From the NCBI GenBank assembly GCA_913063405.1, contig CAJXZB010000004.1, positions 1 to 64,000 on the forward strand: 64,000 nucleotides of DNA, written 5' to 3'. Under the pieces are notes generated by a model. The model ran no database searches. It saw only the letters and a program-made list of their open reading frames with translations, and was not told the origin of the DNA. This document shows positions 25,126 through 34,305 of the stretch, one piece after another. Position 1 is the first letter of the stretch. Every line of letters starts with the position of its first letter. The position numbers were made by a program, and so were the translations under genes. The DNA is from an uncultured Ulvibacter sp. Lineage in GTDB: Bacteria; Bacteroidota; Bacteroidia; Flavobacteriales; Flavobacteriaceae.

Positions 25126-27366
25126 CTATTCTTTTTTATAACTGGTATAATATTCTTCCATCAAGTTCATTAATGCAGTTACTAGGTCTTTAGTCTCTAA
25201 CAATAAATTGAAGTACAAAGTGGTGTTTTTTGGACTCGATTCTTCAGTACGGGTACGTTCAATTTGTTTCTGAATCTTTTCAGAAAGGCTATCAAAAACT
25301 TCCTGCTTCTTATCTAGAACGTAACTAATTCGATCAAATTTTCTACTATTGAAAATTTCTTCAATTTCAGTAAGTAATGTTGAAAGAGAATCGTCAATCT
25401 CTTGAAGATCCTTTATTTGATTAAATCGAAGAGCTTTGTGATTATTATTTACATACTTGTAACTCTTCTTGGAAATAAATTCTAAGGACTGTGTTACATC
25501 AGTTAGGTACGCTAAAATTGTGATGTAGAAACTACTTCCACGAACACTGGTTTCATCTAACTTTTTGATAAAGTAAAAAATGTTATCTCTTAATTCTTCT
25601 ACCTCTGCATCCAACTTGGCAATTCCTTTTTTACTCTTTTTAAGCTTAGATAAATCCTGTTTTGATAGTCCTCTTAGAACATCCGTGTATATTTTGTTCG
25701 TTCTAGACGCCATATTGGAAATATTGTCAGCACTTTCAGCGATAATCCCTTGCACCGTACTACTTTCAGATTTCTTTAACCCTACATCGGTTCCTCCCTT
25801 ATTGTTTCTGTTTTTGTGAGAAATATAGTTTCTTGCCAATAAAAGAACCACTAATAATAGTAATACAGGAACCATAACTTTAACGTTCCAATGGATTAAG
25901 AAGGCCACAATTCCAGCAGCAACAAAAGCACTAAATGCTGTAAAGAACCAACCGCCAATCACATTAAGTACACCCGCAACTCTATATACAGCACTTTCAC
26001 TCCCCCAAGCTCTATCTGCTAATGAAGTACCCATAGCTACCATAAAAGTTACATAGGTAGTGGACAGTGGCAATTTCATTGAAGTTGCAATAGAAATTAG
26101 AATACTTGCAACCATTAAATTTACCGCAGCACGAACCATATCGAATGCTGGAGCTTCTTCTCCTTTTTCAAGAACTAGAACTGGTTTCTCAAATTTTTGA
26201 TTGATTTTCTCCTGAGTTGATTTAGGTAAAACTTTGGAAAACATAAAGGATAACCCTTTAGCCGTTCTTACAACTCCTCTTGACAGAAAATTAGGTTGAA
26301 AACGCTCTTTTACAGAATCTTGACTTGAAAGATCAATAGACGTTTTAAGTACACCTCTTGCTTTTTTTGAAAACCATAAAGTAAGAACCATAATGATTCC
26401 TGCAATGAACAATAGTAGTGTTGGAGTAGGAACTTTTTTACCCATTACATCCATACTAAATGCATCTGCAGCAACACCAGAAATCGACCAAGCTTCATAA
26501 GATTGTAAAGCTGCAATAGGCACCCCAATAAAGTTTACTAAGTCATTTCCTGCAAAGGCCATGGCAATAGCGAAGGTTCCAATGATAATGATAAACTTAT
26601 ATACATTAATATTAAAAAACTTATTCAAGAATCCACAAATGGAGGTCCAGATGATAAAACTAATAGCGACAATGATAGTTGTATTGCCAAAAACAAACTC
26701 CTTAAAATCTGGTGGAATAAAACTCGTATCCTTTAGACCTTTAATAAAAATAAAATAGGTAATGGCCGTGGCCGCAATCCCACCAAAAAGGTTTGCTACC
26801 CAAGCAGATTTTTCTTCAAATTTGAAGGATAATAATAGTCTAGATACATATTGAATAAGAGCCCCGACCGAGAATGCGACGACAACTGATAGTAGTATTC
26901 CAAATATTATTTCGGTTGCTTTGTCAGTGTTAATATATCGAGTTAAATCTGAAAATGTTTCGGTGCCAGAGGCACTTATTTTTATTAAAGAGATTACTAC
27001 AGCAGCTCCTAATAGTTCAAAAACGATGGAGACCGTCGTTGAGGTGGGCATTCCAAGAGTGTTAAAAAAGTCTAACAGCAGAATATCAGTAATCATCACG
27101 GCCATAAAAATGATCATGATCTCATTAAAATAAAACTCGCCAGGCACGAAAATACCCTTACGTGCTACTTCCATCATCCCACTAGAAGATAGGGCCCCGA
27201 AAGCGATTCCTAAACTAGCAACAATCATAATCGTTTTAAATGAAATGGCTTTTGAACCTATAGCCGAATTCAAAAAGTTCACAGCATCGTTACTAACACC
27301 AACTACAAGGTCGGCAATTGCAAGCACTCCTAATGCTACGAGCATCAATACATAAATATTATCCAT
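25126..27366 (-). CDS. PiT-family inorganic phosphate transporter with C-terminal cytoplasmic domain
   Basis: The protein has 746 residues. Two related Pho4 halves contain VGVSNDAVNFLNSAIGSK (near the N-terminus) and FAGNDLVNFIGVPIAALQ (middle), the conserved G-x-x-N-D-x-x-N phosphate sites. Some 11-12 membrane helices span residues 1-515. From about residue 545 the chain becomes soluble and coiled (PhoU-like: KSKKGIAKLDAEVEELRDNI, FINQIKDLQEIDD-like helices), a fusion typical of flavobacterial PiT proteins that may gate transport. It imports phosphate with a cation. The gene follows the phosphate-type porin at 27443 by 76 bp on the same strand, giving an outer-membrane/inner-membrane phosphate import pair. 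Confidence 0.93.
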   Translation of the reverse strand: MDNIYVLMLVALGVLAIADLVVGVSNDAVNFLNSAIGSKAISFKTIMIVASLGIAFGALSSSGMMEVARKGIFVPGEFYFNEIMIIFMAVMITDILLLDFFNTLGMPTSTTVSIVFELLGAAVVISLIKISASGTETFSDLTRYINTDKATEIIFGILLSVVVAFSVGALIQYVSRLLLSFKFEEKSAWVANLFGGIAATAITYFIFIKGLKDTSFIPPDFKEFVFGNTTIIVAISFIIWTSICGFLNKFFNINVYKFIIIIGTFAIAMAFAGNDLVNFIGVPIAALQSYEAWSISGVAADAFSMDVMGKKVPTPTLLLFIAGIIMVLTLWFSKKARGVLKTSIDLSSQDSVKERFQPNFLSRGVVRTAKGLSFMFSKVLPKSTQEKINQKFEKPVLVLEKGEEAPAFDMVRAAVNLMVASILISIATSMKLPLSTTYVTFMVAMGTSLADRAWGSESAVYRVAGVLNVIGGWFFTAFSAFVAAGIVAFLIHWNVKVMVPVLLLLVVLLLARNYISHKNRNNKGGTDVGLKKSESSTVQGIIAESADNISNMASRTNKIYTDVLRGLSKQDLSKLKKSKKGIAKLDAEVEELRDNIFYFIKKLDETSVRGSSFYITILAYLTDVTQSLEFISKKSYKYVNNNHKALRFNQIKDLQEIDDSLSTLLTEIEEIFNSRKFDRISYVLDKKQEVFDSLSEKIQKQIERTRTEESSPKNTTLYFNLLLETKDLVTALMNLMEEYYTSYKKE

Positions 27367-27442
27367 AATATTCTAAGTTAAATCGGTGTAAATATCTCAA
27401 AACTGTTTAGAGTATATATTACCAAATTGTTATCTCTTACTA

Positions 27443-28645
27443 TTAAAAATGTAAATCAAATCCTAAACGAAATTCCAAACCAGCTTCGTTACCATCTATG
27501 GTATTGTAACTAAAGTCACTTTGTACTTTCAATTTATGTCCTGCGATATACTTTGATACACCAATAGTATATTGTTCTTGCTTGTCTTTTCCAGTAATCA
27601 TTCCATAGTCAAGAGTAGTAAAACGCCCTGCTACTTCATAATTATTTTTGAAAAGGTAACCAGCTTGCAAGTTAAATGCGTTTCCAACCTGAACAACATC
27701 ACCCGTCTCTGTAACACCATCTGCCTCAACAGCAACAGGTGCATCGGCATCACGATTAGCATATTCACCCATAAAAGAGAACCCTTTAAATTTGAACATC
27801 GCATCTACAAAAATAGTAGAGATGTCTGTTTCATAAAATCCTGTTTCAGTTGCCATATAGGACCCTTGATTACTTCGGTTTTTAACTGCGTCTTGATTAA
27901 AATCATAGGTGACACCGACCATCAACTTTGGTGTTTCTTCTCTTTTAAGGTCGGCTTGAAAATAATCGCCTTTGCTTTTAAATTTTCCAAAAGGAAGTAG
28001 TTCCAACCTTCCGGTATATTGATGGCCACCTAAGTTTCCACTAGTAATGTTTCTACCTTCTCCTTGAGAGATTGCTATCTTTTCCCGAATCATAAATTTT
28101 TCTGAAAGCATTGCAGAATGACGAACTTGGACACCTAAATCACGGTCTATATTAAATTTGCTATTTAGCATCGAGCGATCAATTAGCTGAAGATTTGCCG
28201 ATGAAACAACACGTTCCACATTTCCAGGAAGTTTTGTTTGCCCCACCCATAATTCGAAATTTTCACGAAGATTCCACATAATGACCGCGTCTAGAATAAA
28301 TTTTGGTGCGTTGCTATTAAATTGGTTGGCTCCTGATATATCTCTATTTGAAAGACCTAGCTCAATTTTGTATTTCAATTTTGGAGAGTACGCAAAACCG
28401 CTAAATTTTAGACGTGCTCTTCGAATTAAGTAATTCTGTTCAGCTTTTCCGTATTGGTTACCATCGTGATCCCAAGACGATATAGCTCTAAATTGAATAC
28501 GCGGTGCAAATTTAACACTCCAAGAACTATCCTTCGCCATTAGATTGAGCATTCCTTTTCCAAATTTTGCAGGGGTTTCTTGCTGAGCAAAGCCAAGAGA
28601 AGAAAAGCAAATCCCAGCTATAAATAGGGAGTAACGTAATTTCAT
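27443..28645 (-). CDS. Phosphate-selective porin (OprO/OprP family)
   Basis: The ATG at 28645 is chosen because it begins the signal peptide MKLRYSLFIAGICFSSLGFAQ; a longer reading would enter the upstream hairpin at 28729-28757. The mature protein of about 380 residues is a beta-barrel with alternating aromatic/polar strands (VKFAPRIQFRAISSWDHDG, YLIRRARLKFSGFAYSPKLK, LWVGQTKLPGNVERVVSSA). It ends in a terminal aromatic strand, LEFRLGFDLHF. Pfam porin O/P members form anion channels selective for phosphate or polyphosphate. Location immediately upstream of the PiT gene supports phosphate. It likely responds to phosphate limitation, but I cannot see an unambiguous Pho-box. Confidence 0.9.
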   Translation of the reverse strand: MKLRYSLFIAGICFSSLGFAQQETPAKFGKGMLNLMAKDSSWSVKFAPRIQFRAISSWDHDGNQYGKAEQNYLIRRARLKFSGFAYSPKLKYKIELGLSNRDISGANQFNSNAPKFILDAVIMWNLRENFELWVGQTKLPGNVERVVSSANLQLIDRSMLNSKFNIDRDLGVQVRHSAMLSEKFMIREKIAISQGEGRNITSGNLGGHQYTGRLELLPFGKFKSKGDYFQADLKREETPKLMVGVTYDFNQDAVKNRSNQGSYMATETGFYETDISTIFVDAMFKFKGFSFMGEYANRDADAPVAVEADGVTETGDVVQVGNAFNLQAGYLFKNNYEVAGRFTTLDYGMITGKDKQEQYTIGVSKYIAGHKLKVQSDFSYNTIDGNEAGLEFRLGFDLHF

Positions 28646-28728
28646 TAAAATCGTTTTAAGTTTTTGTCGCTGCAAAGAACTTAAACCAATGTTAAGCGAA
28701 TGTTTCCTAATTGTTATCTTTAGCCTAT

Positions 28729-28757
28729 AAAAAAAGGCTGCCTCCTGAGAGGCAGCC
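28729..28757 (-). terminator. Strong hairpin plus T run, minus strand, upstream of the porin gene
   Basis: GGCTGCCTC (28736-28744) and GAGGCAGCC (28749-28757) form a 9-bp GC-rich stem with a 4-nt loop. On the minus strand TTTTTTTATA follows. No gene lies upstream of it on that strand, so either it ends a small RNA or leader transcript begun between 28760 and 28980, or it attenuates the porin-PiT operon. Confidence 0.75.
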
Positions 28758-28981
28758 AACGTATCTTAGAATCTAGTCGACAAAAACTAAACGATTTTAA
28801 AAAATGCATTACAAAGGAAGTATACCTATGTAGTATTATTGTGAAGAGAATATTAAAAAACATTAATGATAATTAACCATTGAACGAATTTCAATGTTAA
28901 ATATTCATTTGTAAGAACATGAAAATCAATTAAATAAAAATTCAATGTAAAGTTAACGTTAAGAAATAGTTAATTAGGCTT

Positions 28982-28989
28982 TATATTTG
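28982..28989 (+). promoter_or_regulatory. Candidate -7 box TATATTTG
   Basis: TATATTTG fits TANNTTTG, the flavobacterial -7 element, 28 bp before the ATG at 29018. No clear TTG lies 17-23 bp upstream. Otherwise the AT-rich gap from 28758 to 29017 shows no recognisable gene on either strand. Confidence 0.4.
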
Positions 28990-29017
28990 AGTGAGAAAAT
29001 CCCAAAATTATTCGGTT

Positions 29018-29297
29018 ATGAAAAAGCTTATTCTTGTATTGGTCGTATTGTTTTCTGCAAATGTTACAGTTGCGCAATGTTGTAAAACGAAAACAGTTTG
29101 TAAAAAAGATTCTTACGTTTTGAATGATGGGCTTATAGAGGCGGCCGTAGCTTATTATGGTAATGGTGAGAAGGGTAGGGACTTGGACTTTTTATCAAGG
29201 GAATACACAAAAAGAAGTAACCTATACGGACTCCCGAATTTCTGAAGTAAATACTTGGAAAAAAACGAACATACGTGTGGTTTCAAATAAACCATAA
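29018..29297 (+). pseudogene. Small MORN/YwqK-type secreted protein, deleted and frameshifted
   Basis: An ATG at 29018 starts a signal peptide (MKKLILVLVVLFSANVTVAQ) followed by KDSYVLNDGLIEAAVAYYGNGEK. After that the frame changes and the sequence continues GTWTFYQGNTQKEVTYTDSR and EVNTWKKTNIRVVSNKP to a TAA at 29295-29297. The intact family (MORN-repeat, YwqK-like) has several copies of a motif such as G-x-W-x-x-Y-x-x-x-G between these ends. Here the central repeats are gone and the G-T-W-T-F-Y block is out of frame, so both a deletion and a frameshift occurred. In the unshifted frame the protein would end at 29245 as an 75-residue product. Such proteins are exported and of unknown role. 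Confidence 0.62.
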
Positions 29298-29318
29298 GAG
29301 AATATAAAAAGTTAGTTT

Positions 29319-29350
29319 AAAATGGATGTCGATTTCGACATCCATTTTTT
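29319..29350 (+). terminator. Rho-independent terminator
   Basis: AAATGGATGTCGA (29320-29332) pairs with TCGACATCCATTT (29335-29347), a 13-bp stem on a 2-base centre (effective loop slightly larger), followed by T residues. Confidence 0.88.
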
Positions 29351-29459
29351 ATGGGATAAGATTTGTAATTGTGTTTAAGTTATTTTATCGTTATTTTAAC
29401 AAATGGAGGGATTTATAAATTAATTTTGCGTTTATATTTGCTAAAATTGAATTGATTAT

Positions 29460-29762
29460 ATGGTAAAGACCTTTTCAGTACTTTTATTATCATTTTCGTT
29501 GCTATTTTCGATAGTAGGGCCTTCTGTTTTGAAAGTGCTTGATTTTGAAAATAATGAAGTGATTTTAATTGATAGTGAAGAAGAGTCTCAGAACAAAGAA
29601 GGTGAGATTAGTTTAGAAGAGGATATTAAAATCATACAATCGCTATCAAAGGCTCCGAATTTATATTTAGACGAGGATGGTATAGCGTTCAATTTTTACG
29701 AAGAAGACTCTTCAATTTATTCGGCTAGCATACATCTACCTCCCCCAGAGTTTTTTATCTAA
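29460..29762 (+). CDS. Small exported protein with acidic middle and LPPPEFF tail
   Basis: The protein has 100 residues: a hydrophobic N-terminal segment (VKTFSVLLLSFSLLFSIVG), an acidic middle (DSEEESQNKEGEISLEED) and the C-terminus YSASIHLPPPEFFI. Short flavobacterial proteins ending in a similar IHLPPPE pattern are, in my experience, found beside transporters, but no function is assigned. Its ATG is preceded by TATATTTG (29433-29440) and TAATTTTG (29421-29428), both fitting -7 boxes. It lies 84 bp before the SulP gene in the same direction, so it could form part of the same transcript as SulP and carbonic anhydrase. Confidence 0.65.
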   Translation: MVKTFSVLLLSFSLLFSIVGPSVLKVLDFENNEVILIDSEEESQNKEGEISLEEDIKIIQSLSKAPNLYLDEDGIAFNFYEEDSSIYSASIHLPPPEFFI

Positions 29763-29846
29763 ATATTTGAATTATTTATTACAATTTTAGAAGCGGCCTT
29801 TATCACGTTTAAGGGTCAATTTGTTATATTTTATACATGATTTTCG

Positions 29847-31694
29847 ATGAAAAAAAATTTTAATTTTAAACATTTAAAAGGTGATTTATTTGGTGGTATC
29901 ACTGCCGGTATAGTTGCCTTACCACTGGCATTAGCCTTTGGTGTAAGTTCTGGTCTTGGCCCTAGCGCAGGATTGTATGGCGCCATTTTTGTTAGTTTTT
30001 TTGCGGCCCTTTTTGGAGGGACTAATACGCAAATTTCTGGTCCTACCGCGCCAATGACAGCCGTTAGTATGGTGGTAATCGCCGGAATTATTGCTATGAA
30101 TGATGGTGATGTAAACAAAGCCTTACCTGCGATTTTAACGGTATTTTTACTAGCCGGATTGATGCAAATAGGATTAGGTCTTATTGGAATAGGAAAGTAC
30201 ATTAAGTACATTCCGTATCCCGTAGTCTCTGGTTTTATGACAGCGATTGGAATAATTATTTTGGTAACGCAAATCCTTCCAGCAATTGGATATTATCCAA
30301 AAGAAGACGCCGAATTTGCAGCTCAGTTTAAGCCACAGGCGGAGGAAATAATGTTGGATAATATCTTAAAAGAAGAAGCGGGCGAAGGAATTTTGGTGCT
30401 TGAGGATTTCAAAGAGACTATCAAAAGAGCGGAAGGAATTACTCAGTCTCAAATTTTAAAAGAGTCGCAAACCTTAGCTGCATCTGAAGCCTCCGGGGTT
30501 CTTGGAACGATCAAGGTGCTTCCTAGGGCTTTGGAAAATATTAACTGGCTTGAGCTGTTATTGGCCTTGGGGACAATCTTAATCATATATGGATTCAAGC
30601 GCATCACAACTGTCATTCCAAGTACTTTGGTGGCATTGTTGGTAATGTCGGGGATTGCTTTTGGGTTTAAACTAAATTACAGACCAATTGAGGAGATTCC
30701 TAGTGGTTTGCCTATTCCAAATCTTGAAATTTTCACGAATTTTAATTTTGCGAGTGTAACTCCATATATATTTACAGCTTTAACTTTGGCATTGTTAGGA
30801 GCTATTGATTCGTTACTCACCTCCGTTGTAGCTGACAATATGACGAAGACAAAGCATAAACCTAATAAAGAATTGGTAGGTCAAGGAATTGGAAATAGCA
30901 TAGCGGCCCTTTTTGGAGGAATTCCTGGAGCTGGAGCGACAATTCGAACTGTGGTTAACATAAAATCAGGTGGTAAAACGAGATTGTCAGGAATGATGGC
31001 GGGTGTTTTACTGCTTATTATTTTATTATTGCTTGGTCCTGTGGCATCTCAGATTCCAGCAGCCGTTCTAGCAGGGATTTTAATAACGGTTGGTATAGGT
31101 GTAATGGATTATAAAGGATTGAAAGCGATACCATATATGCCAAGGCCTGAAGTGATAATTATGCTTGTAGTACTTGTACTTTCTTCCGTTTGGAATTTGG
31201 TGTATGCAGTAGGGATAGGTCTTGTCATTGCCTCTTTAATGTTTATGAAGAAAATGGGTGATCTTACCGCGGAGCGATCCGATGTAAAAACACTTCTCAA
31301 AGAAAAGGCTTGGGATGATGAACATGGCTTTCCTGAATCCCTAAAAGAGGAAGTCTATATTAAGCACCTTAAAGGACCATTGTTCTTTGGGTCTACCAGT
31401 GATTTCCAGCAACTTGCATCTCAGATACCAAATTCGGCAGCTGCGGTTGTGATTAGGATGGGGAGAATGCAATACATAGATCAATCTGGATTGTATGCTA
31501 TGGAAGATGTTTTGGTAGATCTAGCCAAAAGAGGTATAAAGGTGATGTTGGTTAATGTTTTAAATCAACCAAAATACATGCTAGAACGAATAGATATTAT
31601 TCCAGACCTCGTTCCAAAGGAGCAAATATTTACGAATTTTAGCGATTGTTTAAAATGGATTAATGAGAATGTAAAAGGCGAAGTTAAATTATAA
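29847..31694 (+). CDS. SulP-family anion transporter with STAS domain
   Basis: The protein has 615 residues. The membrane part starts with FGGITAGIVALPLALAFGVS and GGTNTQISGPTAPMTAVSMV, the SulP signature, and has about 12-14 helices. A hydrophilic insertion (about 150-225, AEEIMLDNILKEEAGEGILV onward) separates the two halves, longer than in textbook members. The C-terminal STAS domain (about 505-610) contains YIDQSGLYAMEDVLVDLAKR, with the D-x-S-G motif. SulP proteins carry sulfate, bicarbonate or other anions. The carbonic anhydrase gene begins 10 bp downstream, which points to bicarbonate uptake, similar in idea to BicA. The exact ion is inference. Confidence 0.92.
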   Translation: MKKNFNFKHLKGDLFGGITAGIVALPLALAFGVSSGLGPSAGLYGAIFVSFFAALFGGTNTQISGPTAPMTAVSMVVIAGIIAMNDGDVNKALPAILTVFLLAGLMQIGLGLIGIGKYIKYIPYPVVSGFMTAIGIIILVTQILPAIGYYPKEDAEFAAQFKPQAEEIMLDNILKEEAGEGILVLEDFKETIKRAEGITQSQILKESQTLAASEASGVLGTIKVLPRALENINWLELLLALGTILIIYGFKRITTVIPSTLVALLVMSGIAFGFKLNYRPIEEIPSGLPIPNLEIFTNFNFASVTPYIFTALTLALLGAIDSLLTSVVADNMTKTKHKPNKELVGQGIGNSIAALFGGIPGAGATIRTVVNIKSGGKTRLSGMMAGVLLLIILLLLGPVASQIPAAVLAGILITVGIGVMDYKGLKAIPYMPRPEVIIMLVVLVLSSVWNLVYAVGIGLVIASLMFMKKMGDLTAERSDVKTLLKEKAWDDEHGFPESLKEEVYIKHLKGPLFFGSTSDFQQLASQIPNSAAAVVIRMGRMQYIDQSGLYAMEDVLVDLAKRGIKVMLVNVLNQPKYMLERIDIIPDLVPKEQIFTNFSDCLKWINENVKGEVKL

Positions 31695-31704
31695 AAAAGG
31701 AAAG

Positions 31705-32334
31705 ATGAAAGTGCATACAAAAGAAACACAGGAAGCAATGACCCCTAAAAAGTCACTAGATTATTTGAAAGATGGGAATCAGCGATTCCTAACGGGCACA
31801 ACGGTTGATCGAAACTTATTGGAACAGATAAATGATACAGCAGAAGGTCAGTTTCCTTTTGCGACGGTTTTGCATTGTATAGATTCTAGAGTTTCTGCTG
31901 AATTATTATTTGATCAAGGAATAGGAGATATTTTTAGTATTCGAATTGCTGGAAACTTTGTGAATGAAGATATCCTTGGAAGTATGGAGTTTGCCTGTAA
32001 ATTGGCAGGGACTAAATTAATTGTAGTTTTAGGACATACTAGTTGTGGTGCCGTTAAAGGGGCATGTGATCATGCGAGATTAGGAAACTTAACAGCGCTT
32101 ATAGAGAAGATTGAGCCAGCCGTTAATGCTGTGAAAGAGCCTCAAGATGATACACTTAGAAATTCCAGCAATATTGAGTTTGTCAATAATGTAGCGGCGA
32201 AGAACGTTCAAATGTCTATTGAAAACATTCGTAATCAAAGTTCAGTATTGGTTGAAATGGAGAACAATAATGAGATTATGATTGTTGGTGCTATGTACGA
32301 TGTAGGGACTGGAAGTGTGTCTTTTAATATTTAA
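31705..32334 (+). CDS. Beta-class carbonic anhydrase
   Basis: The protein has 209 residues with no signal peptide. Zinc ligands of beta-carbonic anhydrase are intact: C58-x-D60-x-R62 in LHCIDSRVSAE and H111-x-x-C114 in VLGHTSCGAVKGACDH. The loop SIRIAGNFVNEDILGSMEFA is the typical dimer/active-site segment. The enzyme interconverts bicarbonate and CO2 in the cytoplasm. The start has AGGAAAG 6 bp ahead, one of the few purine-rich leaders in the window. Encoded directly after the SulP transporter, it likely turns imported bicarbonate into CO2 for carboxylases, or the reverse for pH control. Confidence 0.95.
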   Translation: MKVHTKETQEAMTPKKSLDYLKDGNQRFLTGTTVDRNLLEQINDTAEGQFPFATVLHCIDSRVSAELLFDQGIGDIFSIRIAGNFVNEDILGSMEFACKLAGTKLIVVLGHTSCGAVKGACDHARLGNLTALIEKIEPAVNAVKEPQDDTLRNSSNIEFVNNVAAKNVQMSIENIRNQSSVLVEMENNNEIMIVGAMYDVGTGSVSFNI

Positions 32335-32358
32335 GCCATCAAACAAAATTTATAATAG

Positions 32359-32390
32359 AAAAGGCCTCCCAAATTTGGGAGGCCTTTTTG
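32359..32390 (+). terminator. Rho-independent terminator
   Basis: AAAAGGCCTCCCAAA (32359-32373) is complementary to TTTGGGAGGCCTTTT (32374-32388), giving a long near-continuous palindrome, followed by T residues. It closes the SulP/carbonic anhydrase unit. Confidence 0.92.
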
Positions 32391-32414
32391 GCAATTCAAA
32401 AAACTATAAGCTTA

Positions 32415-34143
32415 TTATAATCTTGCGTTAATCCATGACCAACCTGAAATATCAACTGCAGTTCCATTAAATACATCATCATTTGTAGAAGTCATCGGAA
32501 CTCCATCAACAATAACGCTTTCAATTGGTCCATCATCTTTCATTTCAACATTGGTATCATATCCTGTAATCAATACATTGGTCAATGTTGCTCCTGATTC
32601 TTTTTTGAACTGTAATGCAGTACCTCCGGTTGAAGAAACGGCGGTGAAGTTTTCGAAAGTTGGATTGAAATTGTCTTTATCTGCTTCAACAGCTGTTGAG
32701 AAGCCATCAATTGTGTGCAGCACATAGGTATTTGTTATGGCTCTGTTCCATCCTTCCGTCCAGTCTACGGCATCATCTTCGTTATTTTCAATATACACAT
32801 TAGTGGCATTAACAGTTCCACCAAAGAATTCAACACCGTCATCTGCTCCGTTCACAAGGGAAACGTTGTCGATTGTAGTTCCCGATCCAACCGCATACAA
32901 TGTTAAACCATTGTATTGTGAGCCCGTTGTAATTTGTGCTCCGGCTCCTTCTCGACCACCTTCAAATACTTGATCTTCAATTTTATTGATAAATAGTGTG
33001 TTGAATTTGAGCGTGTGATTATCATTTACCCTAAATCTTACCGATAGTAAGGACGAAGTGGCAACTGTTTTTTTCCAGGTGATTGCATCGGTAATGCTAT
33101 CATCAATGAAATTTGCACGGAATTGTCTGAACTCACCATCACGATACTCAAAATTTTCAGATTGACCAGCGGTTAAAAGAACTTTTATTTTTTCACCAAT
33201 TTTTGCCCCAGCACTAAACGAATAGGGTCTGTTTATGGGTAAATCAACTACTTCTAGATTCCAACTTTGTTGTGTAAGTGCCTGTTTTACTGAAAAGTCC
33301 TTCTGATAAAATCCAAAGGTAACATCCCTGTTATTGGCAGAAACTTTAAAATTGTCATAAACCCCATCGCTAAGAACATTTGTATTTACCGAAGAACTGG
33401 CGCTAATAGAAAGTAAGCTACTTCCTGAAAGTTCTTTTGAATAGATATTAATATTTCCTGATGCTTGGTCTGTTGAGGTTTTGGTGGAAGTTGTTTTGCT
33501 AACATCAAGACTCTGGATAAATCGTGCTGGAAAAGACTTAGGTTAATATTCTTGCGCTCAATATCGCCTGATGGAATTGGCAGGCCATTTAATGTAGTAT
33601 ATAAATACCGATCACCCAACCCTCTTACGAATACGTCGCCAGGTCCTTCTGATTTTGTAACACCAGAAATTTTTCTGTAGCACCAGCGGCATCAGAAACA
33701 CCTAGTTTTGAAAGCTGCTCTGAGCCAATACTTTCTTTAATGGCCGTGGTTCTTTTTTGTTCTAGAAGAAGAGAAACTTCGCTCTCTTTTCGGGTAGTTG
33801 TTTTGATAAAAACCTCACCTAGCGCTGCTGCGCTTGCAGCCATAGGAACATTTACAGTTGTCACTTTACTCGTCTCAACTACAATATTATTAATAGTTAC
33901 AGACTCATAACCTACAAAACTATATACTACACTATAGGTTCCAACGGGTAAATCCTGAAGTGCATATAATCCATCGAAGTCAGAAGTAGTTCCCTTTTCA
34001 GTTCCGTTAATATACACATTGGCAAATGGCAATGGTTCATTATTATAATCCTGGTCTACTAGCATTCCAACAATAGAGCTGGTTCGCTGGGCGAAAGTGA
34101 TTGCCGTGAAGCCAAATAGTACTAATGTAAATAGTTTTGTCAT
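32415..34143 (-). pseudogene. TonB-dependent receptor remnant fused to C-terminus of a beta-helix protein
   Basis: The minus-strand frame from ATG 34143 gives a signal peptide (MTKLFTLVLFGFTAITFAQ), a carboxypeptidase-like domain (DQDYNNEPLPFANVYINGTE) and a plug (SKLGVSDAAGATEK). A missing A in an A run near 33665 breaks the frame. The plug continues VTKSEGPGDVFVRGLGDRYL, and a missing T near 33536 breaks it again. After restoration the barrel begins (ARFIQSLDVSKTTSTKTS, FSAGAKIGEKIKVLLTAGQS, LSVRFRVNDNHTLKFNTLF) and at EGGREGAGAQITTG near 32950 it turns into a parallel beta-helix surface protein (GSGTTIDNVSLVNGADDGVE, TEGWNRAITNTYVLHTIDGF) that ends at 32415. Most of the barrel is missing. 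In Flavobacteria such a receptor and beta-helix gene are usual neighbours, so an internal deletion merged two adjacent genes. Confidence 0.75.
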
Positions 34144-34305
34144 TAAATTCTTGGAGCAAAGAAGCCTTCGTAATGTAAAGTCGAGGTTAATTAAAGATTA
34201 AGTGTTTATCATTTCAAGGTTAGGAAAATGTTAAGCCTTCTTGTTGCCAGTTTTTCTATTTTCCTTATTGAAAATACTATCTTGCATCTCTAAATTGAGC
34301 AACGC

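Noticed and set aside
29831-30211. 126-residue reading opposite sulP
   Set aside because: Antisense to the SulP membrane domain, Pro-rich in a way produced by complementing Gly codons; no start context.
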